Shown one piece after another: positions 9,634 through 16,891 of a DNA stretch of 64,000 nt. This DNA comes from Stenotrophomonas sp. VV52. GTDB lineage: Bacteria > Pseudomonadota > Gammaproteobacteria > Xanthomonadales > Xanthomonadaceae. The stretch spans positions 62,001-126,000 of the forward strand of contig NZ_PKQQ01000003.1 in assembly GCF_002893095.1 (NCBI RefSeq), in the 5' to 3' direction. Made by a program: the position numbers and the translations under genes. The notes under the pieces were generated by a model that did no database searches, had not been told where the DNA came from, and saw only the letters and a list, made by a program, of their open reading frames with translations. Within the stretch, counting starts at the first letter, position 1; the number at the start of each line of letters is the position of its first letter.

Positions 9634-10503
9634 ATGCATTCCATCGAAAAGCTCCCCTATGCCCGCGGCTACGCGACCATCCGCACCGAAACCACCGGCG
9701 ACAACGCCGCCCACTGGTTGTTCATGCACGCCGACGCCGCTACCGGCATCCGTCCCTGCTGCCGCAAGGACATGCTGGACGAAATGTGGAGCGTGATGAG
9801 CCAGATCACCCTCTCCCCGGCCGAACGCAACAGCGGCCGCCTGCGCCACTTCGTGCTGGCCTCCGACGCCACCGCCTACAACCTGGGCGGCGACCTGGCC
9901 CTGTTCGCCCAGCTGATCCGTGAAGGCAACCGCGACCGCCTGCTGGCCTATGCCCAGCGCTGCGTGGAAGGCGTGCACCACCTGCACACCGGCTTCGGCG
10001 GCGACGTCCGCTCGATCGCCCTGATCCAGGGCGACGCGCTGGGCGGTGGCCTGGAAATGGCCCTGGCCTGCCACACCATCATTGCCGAGGAAGGCTGCGG
10101 CATGGGCCTGCCTGAAGTGCTGTTCGGGCTTTTCCCGGGCATGGGCGCCTACTCGTTCCTGTGCCGCCGCGTGGCCCCGCAGCTGGCCGAGAAGATCATC
10201 CTCGAAGGCCGGGTCTACTCGTCCGAAGAAATGTTCGCCATGGGCGTGGTCGACATCCTGGTGCCCAAGGGCCAGGGCGTGAAGGCCGCCGAAGACCTGA
10301 TCCGCCAGCAGCAGCGCACCCCGCGCAGCTACCTGGCAATGAACGCCGCACGCAACCTGGCCCAGGCGGTGGGCTATGACGAGCTGCTTGAAATCACCAA
10401 GATCTGGGTCGATTCGGCCCTGGCCCTGGAAGACAAGTCGCTGCGGACCATGGACCGTTTGATCAAGGCGCAGACCCGTCGTGCGCAGTTCGATGCCGCG
10501 TAA
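9634..10503 (+). CDS. rpfF: RpfF, DSF (diffusible signal factor) synthase
   Basis: A 289-aa crotonase-fold enzyme that makes cis-2-unsaturated fatty-acid DSF signals from acyl-ACP through dehydratase and thioesterase activities. The two catalytic glutamates sit in GDALGGGLEMALACH and GMGLPEVLFGLFPGMGAYS, matching Glu141 and Glu161 of Xanthomonas RpfF. The C-terminal DKSLRTMDRLIKAQTRR is also family-typical. I chose the ATG at 9634, which has GAGG about eight bases before it; a longer in-frame extension to 9319 has no family similarity. The N-terminal 100 residues differ from the classical Xanthomonas sequence, reminiscent of the alternative rpfF variant of Stenotrophomonas. It converges with rpfC over a shared terminator. 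Confidence 0.95.
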   Translation: MHSIEKLPYARGYATIRTETTGDNAAHWLFMHADAATGIRPCCRKDMLDEMWSVMSQITLSPAERNSGRLRHFVLASDATAYNLGGDLALFAQLIREGNRDRLLAYAQRCVEGVHHLHTGFGGDVRSIALIQGDALGGGLEMALACHTIIAEEGCGMGLPEVLFGLFPGMGAYSFLCRRVAPQLAEKIILEGRVYSSEEMFAMGVVDILVPKGQGVKAAEDLIRQQQRTPRSYLAMNAARNLAQAVGYDELLEITKIWVDSALALEDKSLRTMDRLIKAQTRRAQFDAA

Positions 10504-10532
10504 CGGCGCTGCTGCCGGCAAGGGGGTTCGGT

Positions 10533-10562
10533 AAAAAAGCCCGGTGGAAACCGGGCTTTTTT
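10533..10562. terminator. Bidirectional terminator between rpfF and rpfC
   Basis: AAAAAAGCCCGG, loop TGGAAA, CCGGGCTTTTTT forms a perfect stem flanked by six A and six T, working as an intrinsic terminator on both strands for the convergent genes. Confidence 0.9.
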
Positions 10563-10581
10563 CCATCCATCGGCACGCGGG

Positions 10582-12747
10582 TCAGCGCATGTCGATGCCG
10601 CCGTCGTCGCTGGATGCGGCACCGGGGCGCCGGCGTTCTTCCAGTGCCTGCCGGCCTTCCTTCACCGCCGTACGGATCAGCGTCATCCGCTCGCGCCATT
10701 CGCTCTTGAGTTGCCAGTCGGCCATGTGCATCACCTCGCCGGCCCGGTACGCCACCCGCACCAGGCCCAGGTTGCTGGCCACGCCCTTGATGGCGTGGGC
10801 CTGCTCGCGAAGCAGCACCCAGTCGCCGCGTTCGCCGGCTTCCATGGCCCCGCCCACGCACTGCGTGGCGTCGGCCAGGCACTGGCGGATGAACTCCTGC
10901 TCGAAGCCTTCGCCCATGCCCAGCGCCGCCAGCTCGTCGAGCACACCGGTATCGAGCACGCCCACTGCGACCGGCGCCGACTGGACCACGGCCGTGCGCG
11001 CCTTGAGGCCGTCGTTGGCGGCAATTTCAGCGAGCGTGTCGAGCAGGCGCACCGGCACCACCGGCTTGCCGAAGAAGGTATGCGCACCGGCCTGGGTACA
11101 CTGCTGGATGGATTCGGGCGTGACGTCGGCGCTGAGCACCAGCACCGGCGTGCGCGGGGCGCCACCGGCCTGCAGCACGCGCAGTTCCTTGAGCATGTCC
11201 AGCCCGCTCATGCCGGGCATGTGCAGGTCGACGATGGCCACGTCGTAGTCGCTCTCGGCCATGGCATCGAGCACCGCTTCGCCGCCGTTGACGCACACCA
11301 CCTTGTGCCCGGCCTTCTGCAGCAGGCGCTGCAGCACCAGCCGGTTGGCCTGGTGGTTGTCGGCCACCAGCACTTTCATGCTGCGCACCCGGGCGCGATG
11401 GCGGAGGAACGGGTCGGCGAAGGCGATCACGTTGTCCGGCGCAGCGGCGCTGCCCTCCCCGACCACGGCCGGGGTGTACTCGCCCGCCACCACCGGCGGC
11501 AGCGCGAACGGCAGTTCGAACCAGAAGCAGCTGCCCTGCGGCGGATTCTCGGCATAGCCGATCTGCCCGCCCATGGCCTCCACCAGGCCGCGCGAAATCG
11601 AGGTGCCCAGCCCGCTGCCCTCGTGGCGGCGGCCCAGGCTCACATCGGCCTGCTCGAAGGCCTGGAACAGGCGCGCGCGCATGTCCGGCACCACGCCGAT
11701 TCCGGTGTCGAGGATGTCGAAGCGCAGCCGCACCTGGCCTTCGTTTTCTTCGCGCAGCTGCGACACGCGGATCTCGATGCGGCCATGCTCGGTGAACTTG
11801 ACCGCGTTGCCGGCCAGGTTGAGCAGGATCTGGCGCAGGTGGCCGAGGTCGCCACGCAGCAGCTTGGGCACGCCTGCGGCGACCTTGACCTGGTAATCAA
11901 GTCGCTTGACCTTGGCCTGCGGCATCAGGATCAGCCCGATCGACTGGATCACCTCGTCCAGCGAGAAGTCCTCGGCCACCACGCGCAGTTTGCCCGCCTC
12001 GATCGCCGAGATGTCCAGCACCTCTTCCACCAGCGCCAGCAGGCTGCGCGAGGACGCCTGGATGGTGTTGACGCACTCGCGCTGTTCTTCGTCCAGCGTG
12101 GTGGTGGCCAGCACTTCGGTCATGCCCGACAGGCCGTTCAACGGCGTGCGGAACTCATGGCTCATGTTGGCCAGGAAACGGCTCTTGGCTTCACTGGCAC
12201 GGCGCGCCTCGTCCATCGCATGGGTCAGCTGGCGCAGCAGCGTGGCGAAGTACAGCGGCACCGCCGCCAGGCCCAGCCACAGGCCGAAGCCGAGCCGCGC
12301 GTTGGCCTGCCAGTAGTCGGTGACCAGCACCGTCACCCCAAAACTCACCAGCGCCATGCCCACGGCGGTGTACAGGTATTTGTTGCCGAAGCGCATGCCG
12401 TTGCCGACGGTCACCCACATCACCACGATGTAGACCCAGGCCAGCGGCTCGCCCATCTGCACCATGCCGGCGGCGATCAGCCCGTAGTCGGCCAGCATGC
12501 CGGCCACCCGGCGCGGGTCCGAACGGCCGGGGCGCGCCAGCAGCCACGCGAACAACAGCACCGACAGGGTCAACCCGGTCAGCACGATGCCCAGCACCAC
12601 CTGATACTGGTGGTGCGGCAGGTCGTGGCGCGGACCGGGAAGCAGCACGTAGCCCAGGATCAGGACGATCAGCACCATGCGCACGATAGCCTGGCCGTGC
12701 TCGGTGTCGGGACGGTTGCCCAGCCGCTGCTTCAAGGTGTGGAACAT
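10582..12747 (-). CDS. rpfC: RpfC, hybrid sensor histidine kinase for DSF
   Basis: A 721-aa membrane sensor. A short N-terminal segment and five to six transmembrane helices (about residues 20-170) precede the HisKA domain with His197 in NMSHEFRTPLNG, an HATPase domain (LLNLAGNAVKFTEHG, GIGVVPDMRARLF, GLGTSISRGLVEAMGG), a receiver (VAIVDLHMPGMSG) and an HPt domain (QAHAIKGVASNLG). It senses DSF and phosphorylates RpfG, and in Xanthomonas it also binds and restrains RpfF. The ATG at 12747 fits the family; the reading frame is open further upstream but overlaps rpfG. The single sensor-helix block corresponds to the five-helix rather than the ten-helix RpfC form reported in Stenotrophomonas. Confidence 0.95.
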   Translation of the reverse strand: MFHTLKQRLGNRPDTEHGQAIVRMVLIVLILGYVLLPGPRHDLPHHQYQVVLGIVLTGLTLSVLLFAWLLARPGRSDPRRVAGMLADYGLIAAGMVQMGEPLAWVYIVVMWVTVGNGMRFGNKYLYTAVGMALVSFGVTVLVTDYWQANARLGFGLWLGLAAVPLYFATLLRQLTHAMDEARRASEAKSRFLANMSHEFRTPLNGLSGMTEVLATTTLDEEQRECVNTIQASSRSLLALVEEVLDISAIEAGKLRVVAEDFSLDEVIQSIGLILMPQAKVKRLDYQVKVAAGVPKLLRGDLGHLRQILLNLAGNAVKFTEHGRIEIRVSQLREENEGQVRLRFDILDTGIGVVPDMRARLFQAFEQADVSLGRRHEGSGLGTSISRGLVEAMGGQIGYAENPPQGSCFWFELPFALPPVVAGEYTPAVVGEGSAAAPDNVIAFADPFLRHRARVRSMKVLVADNHQANRLVLQRLLQKAGHKVVCVNGGEAVLDAMAESDYDVAIVDLHMPGMSGLDMLKELRVLQAGGAPRTPVLVLSADVTPESIQQCTQAGAHTFFGKPVVPVRLLDTLAEIAANDGLKARTAVVQSAPVAVGVLDTGVLDELAALGMGEGFEQEFIRQCLADATQCVGGAMEAGERGDWVLLREQAHAIKGVASNLGLVRVAYRAGEVMHMADWQLKSEWRERMTLIRTAVKEGRQALEERRRPGAASSDDGGIDMR

Positions 12748-12757
12748 GCTCTGCACC

Positions 12758-13897
12758 TCACATCCCCGGGCGTGCCGACGCAGTGGAGTGCTGCGCGCAG
12801 ATATCGTCGAGCTGCTGCCGGCCACGCAGCAGGGCGTCCACGCAGCGCGGATCGAACAGGCGACCACGCTGTGCATACAGATAGGCCAGGGTGGCTTCCA
12901 TCGTCCAGGCTTCTTTGTAGGGCCGGGGCGAAATGAGGGCGTCGAACACGTCGGCCACCGCCACGATCCGCGCTTCAAGCGGGATCGCATCGCCGCGCAG
13001 GCCATCGGGATAGCCGCTGCCGTCGTAGCGCTCGTGGTGGCGCAGCGCGATCAGCGCACCCACCTGGATGAAGCGGTTCTGGCTGCCACTGAGCAGCTCA
13101 TAGCCGATCCGCGGGTGCCGGCGCATGATCGCCAGCTCCTCGTCGTCGAGCTTGCCCTGCTTGAGCAGCACCGCATCGGGAATGGCGATCTTGCCCATGT
13201 CGTGCAGCGGCGCGGCCGCCTCGATGAGCTTGACCTCTTCTTCCGGCAGGCCCAGCTGTTCAGCGATCAGCCCGGCCACGTGCGCCATGCGCTCCAGGTA
13301 GGCGCTGGTGCCGGCATCACGAAACTCGATCGCACGGGCCAGCCGCGACAGCGTCTCGCGCTCGCGCTCTTCCACCTCGTGCATGCTGGCCAGCAGACGC
13401 TGCTCCAGCGAGAGCGCACGTTGCTTCACGTTCTCGGACTGCTGGCGCAGCTGCAGCAGGTTGTAGCAGCGCGCCCGCAGTTCGCGCGGGCGGATCGGCT
13501 TGACCAGGAAATCGATCACCCCGGCTTCCAGCGCAGCCTGGCGGATCGGCTCGTCGCCGACCACGGTAATCAGGATCACCGGAATGTCGCGATGCTTGGG
13601 CAGGCGGCGGAAGCGGCGCGCAAACTCCAGGCCGTCCATTTCCGGCATGCGATAGTCGAGCAGCAGCAGGTCGACCCCGTGCGATTCGCACCAGGCCAAC
13701 GCGGTGAGCGGGTCGCCGAAGTCATGCACGCTCAGTTCCGGCGCGATGTCCTCGATGACATGACGCAGCATGGTGCGCGCAGACGTCTGATCGTCAACGA
13801 TGACAATATTCAAGGCTGCTTCCGTTGTCTTCCTGGACCACACTGGAACGTGCTGCGAAGACGATACTCCGCTGCTTTGTACGCCGGCACCTTGCAT
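12758..13897 (-). CDS. rpfG: RpfG, response regulator with HD-GYP cyclic-di-GMP phosphodiesterase
   Basis: A 379-aa protein with an N-terminal receiver (IVIVDDQTSARTML; phospho-acceptor Asp81 in LLLLDYRMPEMDG) and a C-terminal HD-GYP domain (APLHDMGKIAIPD, RRHPRIGYELL, HHERYDGSGYPDGLRG, VADVFDAL). Phosphorylated by RpfC, it degrades cyclic di-GMP and so links DSF sensing to motility, biofilm and secreted enzymes. I chose the ATG at 13897 because GGAGGTG lies seven bases upstream; an in-frame GTG three codons earlier overlaps that site. Only ten bases separate it from rpfC, so rpfH of X. campestris is absent. Confidence 0.96.
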   Translation of the reverse strand: MQGAGVQSSGVSSSQHVPVWSRKTTEAALNIVIVDDQTSARTMLRHVIEDIAPELSVHDFGDPLTALAWCESHGVDLLLLDYRMPEMDGLEFARRFRRLPKHRDIPVILITVVGDEPIRQAALEAGVIDFLVKPIRPRELRARCYNLLQLRQQSENVKQRALSLEQRLLASMHEVEERERETLSRLARAIEFRDAGTSAYLERMAHVAGLIAEQLGLPEEEVKLIEAAAPLHDMGKIAIPDAVLLKQGKLDDEELAIMRRHPRIGYELLSGSQNRFIQVGALIALRHHERYDGSGYPDGLRGDAIPLEARIVAVADVFDALISPRPYKEAWTMEATLAYLYAQRGRLFDPRCVDALLRGRQQLDDICAQHSTASARPGM

Positions 13898-13990
13898 GGG
13901 ACCCACCTCCGGTCATGATTCCCCCATTCATGATCTTGGCCGTGCCGTGATGCGTGCGTAACGCAGGGGGCCGTCCAGTGCTCATGATCC

Positions 13991-14025
13991 GTAGCTGGCG
14001 CCCATAGGGCGCCTCAATGGGCTAC
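13991..14025. repeat. GTAG-type palindromic repeat (SMAG/REP-like)
   Basis: GTAGC and GCTAC bracket a perfect 7-bp hairpin GGCGCCC/GGGCGCC in the gap between rpfG and lysS. Confidence 0.6.
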
Positions 14026-14101
14026 GCAGAAACCATACTCGTCCGGCCATCCCAGCGGAACCCCGCCGGGTGGCCCCAGCGGGTCCAACCGGACCTGCGT
14101 C

Positions 14102-15619
14102 TCAGTTTTCGGGGCGCATGTAGGGGAACAGGAGCACATCGCGGATCGAGCTGCTGCCGGTCAGCAGCATCACCAGGCGGTCGATGCCGATGCCCAGGCC
14201 GCCGGTCGGGGCCATACCGTACTCCAGCGCACGGATGTAATCGGCGTCGTAATGCATGGCTTCGTCGTCGCCGCCCTCCTTGGCCGTGACCTGGGCCTGG
14301 AATCGGGCCGCCTGGTCTTCCGGGTCGTTCAGCTCGGAGAAGCCGTTGGCCAGCTCCTTGCCGTTGATGAACAGCTCGAAGCGGTCGGTATAGCCCGGCT
14401 GGTCGTCGTTGGCGCGGGCCAGCGGCGAGACCTCGACCGGGTGGTCGGTGATGAAGGTCGGCTGGACCAGGGTGTGCTCGACGGTGGCTTCAAAGATCTC
14501 CAGCAGCAGCTTGCCCCAGCCGTAGGACGGCTTGACCCGGATCTTCAGGCGCTCGCAATGGCGCAGCAACGCCTCGCGGTCGGTGCAGTCGGCCAGGCTG
14601 ATCTCCGGGTTGTGGTGGCGCACCGCCTCGTCCATGCGCCAGCGGCGGAACGCCGGGGCCAGGTCGATGGTGGCGCCGTCCCATTCCACGGTGGTGGTGC
14701 CCAGCACCTTGCTGGCCACGTCACGGATCACGCCTTCGGTCAGGTCCATCACTTCGGTGTACGTGGCGTAGGCCTCGTACAGCTCCATCATGGTGAATTC
14801 CGGGTTGTGCCGGGTGCTGACGCCTTCGTTGCGGAAGTTGCGGTTGATTTCGTAGACGCGCTCGAGCCCACCCACGACCAGGCGCTTGAGATACAGCTCC
14901 GGCGCCACGCGCAGGTACAGGTCCAGGTCCAGCGCGTTGTGATGGGTGGTGAACGGCTTGGCCGTGGCGCCGCCGGGGATGTAATGCATCATCGGCGTTT
15001 CGACTTCCAGGAAGTCGCGGTTGTCCAGCCAGGCGCGCATGGCGCGGATGATCCGCGAGCGCTTGATGAACACCTCGCGCGACTCCGGGGTCACGATCAG
15101 GTCGACGTAGCGCTGGCGGTAGCGCTGCTCCACGTCGGCCAGGCCATGCCACTTGTCCGGCAGCGGGCGCAGCGACTTGGTCAGCAGGCGGATGCTGGTC
15201 GCCTTGACCGACAGCTCGCCGGTCTTGGTGCGGGTCAGCCCGCCTTCCACCGCGATGATGTCGCCTACGTCCCAGCCTTTGAAGGCGGTGTAGGCATCGC
15301 CCAGACTGTTGCCCTGCAGGAACAGCTGGATGCGGCCGGACTCGTCCTGGATCTGGGCGAAGCTGGCCTTGCCCATCACCCGCTTGGCCATCAGGCGGCC
15401 GGCCATCTTCACCGTACGGTCAGTGGCTTCCAGCGCTTCGGCGGTCCACTGTTCGGCATCGGCGAATTCGGCCTGGAGGCTGCCGGAGAAGTCTTCGCGA
15501 CGGAAGTCGTTCGGATAGGCGATGCCCTGCCCGCGCAGCGCGGTCAGTTTCGCGCGGCGCTCGGCGATGAGGCTGTTCTCGTCGACGGGGGTCTGCGGCG
15601 CGGCGGTCTGATCGTTCAT
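14102..15619 (-). CDS. lysS: Lysyl-tRNA synthetase, class II
   Basis: A 505-aa enzyme that charges tRNA-Lys in the cytoplasm. It has an N-terminal OB-fold anticodon-binding domain ([25 protein letters not shown]) and the class II core: motif 1 around [22 protein letters not shown], motif 2 [23 protein letters not shown], and motif 3 [21 protein letters not shown]. The start [15 protein letters not shown] at 15619 gives the normal family length; the frame is open a further 17 codons upstream. The pairing with prfB immediately upstream is conserved widely in proteobacteria and in the rpf region of Xanthomonas. Confidence 0.97.
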   Translation of the reverse strand: MNDQTAAPQTPVDENSLIAERRAKLTALRGQGIAYPNDFRREDFSGSLQAEFADAEQWTAEALEATDRTVKMAGRLMAKRVMGKASFAQIQDESGRIQLFLQGNSLGDAYTAFKGWDVGDIIAVEGGLTRTKTGELSVKATSIRLLTKSLRPLPDKWHGLADVEQRYRQRYVDLIVTPESREVFIKRSRIIRAMRAWLDNRDFLEVETPMMHYIPGGATAKPFTTHHNALDLDLYLRVAPELYLKRLVVGGLERVYEINRNFRNEGVSTRHNPEFTMMELYEAYATYTEVMDLTEGVIRDVASKVLGTTTVEWDGATIDLAPAFRRWRMDEAVRHHNPEISLADCTDREALLRHCERLKIRVKPSYGWGKLLLEIFEATVEHTLVQPTFITDHPVEVSPLARANDDQPGYTDRFELFINGKELANGFSELNDPEDQAARFQAQVTAKEGGDDEAMHYDADYIRALEYGMAPTGGLGIGIDRLVMLLTGSSSIRDVLLFPYMRPEN

Positions 15620-15695
15620 GGCGTGGGTCTGTGTCTTGGGGAGTTGGACAGTGGGGAGGTGAAGCAGCATCGGGCCGCACGTGGCGGCCCGACGG

Positions 15696-16821
15696 TCAGG
15701 CGTCGAGGCGTTTGGAACCGACTTCCAGGCCCGACTTCAGGCTGGCTTCGACGAATTCGTCGAGGTCGCCGTCGAGCACCTTCTGCGTGTCCGAACGCTC
15801 GATGCCGGTGCGCAGGTCCTTGATACGGCTCTGGTCGAGCACGTAGTTGCGGATCTGGCTGCCCCAGCCGATGTCGGACTTGGTCGCTTCCACGGCGTCC
15901 TTTTCCGCGTTGCGCTTCTGGATTTCCAGCTCATAGAGCTTGGCGGCCAGCATCTTCATCGCGTTGTCGCGGTTCTGATGCTGGCTGCGGCCGGTCTGGC
16001 ACGCCACCACGATGTTGGTCGGGATGTGGGTGATGCGCACCGCCGACTCGGTCTTGTTGACGTGCTGGCCACCGGCGCCGGACGAACGGTACACGTCGGT
16101 ACGCAGGTCGGCCGGGTTGATGGTGATGTCGATGTTGTCGTCGATTTCCGGCGACACGAACACCGAGGTGAAACTGGTGTGGCGGCGGTTGTCCGAATCG
16201 AACGGCGACTTGCGCACCAGGCGGTGCACGCCGGTTTCGGTCTTCAGCCAGCCATAGGCGTAATCGCCTTCCACGCGCAGCGTGGCCGACTTGATCCCGG
16301 CGACATCGCCACCGGACACTTCCATCAGCTCGGTCTTCCAGCCACGCGATTCGCACCAGCGCAGGTACATGCGCAGCAGGATTTCGGCCCAGTCCTGGGC
16401 TTCGGTACCACCGGCACCGGCCTGGATGTCGACGAAGGCGGCGGCGCTGTCCATCTCGCCGGAGAACATGCGCTGGAATTCCAGCTGTTCCACGTGCTTC
16501 TGGTACTTGTCCAGGTCGGCGACCACGGCCAGCGCGGTGTCTTCGTCCTGCTCGCTTTCAGCCAGCTCCAGCAGTTCGCTGGATTCGGTCAGCCCGTCCA
16601 GGATGGTGGCGATGCCGCCGACCGTCTTGTCGAGCATGGAACGCTCGCGGCCCAGGTTCTGGGCGTACTCGGCGTTGTTCCAGATATCGGGATTTTCCAG
16701 TTCCCGGGTTACTTCTTCCAGACGCTCTTTCTTGGCGTCGTAGTCAAAGATACCCCCTGAGCGAGACCACGCGATCGGTCAGATCGGTGATTCGCTGGCG
16801 CACGGGATTGAGCTCGATCAT
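15696..16821 (-). CDS. prfB: Peptide chain release factor 2, with programmed +1 frameshift
   Basis: RF2 releases peptides at UGA and UAA. The gene has two frames. A 25-codon leader starts at the ATG at 16821 ([20 protein letters not shown] then LRGYL) and meets an in-frame TGA at 16746-16744. The main frame resumes at GAC (16745) with [20 protein letters not shown] and runs to 15696, giving 374 aa. The slip site reads AGGGGGTATCTTTGAC, identical to the E. coli recoding signal with its internal Shine-Dalgarno. The GGQ motif lies in [20 protein letters not shown]; the stop-codon tripeptide region is [20 protein letters not shown]2 thereby autoregulates: low RF2 favours shifting. It precedes lysS. 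Confidence 0.97.
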
Positions 16822-16891
16822 ATCGGCGGTAATGAAGGCTTGGGACAAGACCGACGATTATAGCGTCCCAAGCCCCGTTCATGTTCAAGGG

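Noticed and set aside
15696..16637. prfB as a truncated pseudogene
   Set aside because: The missing N-terminus is present in another frame with an exact RF2 frameshift site.
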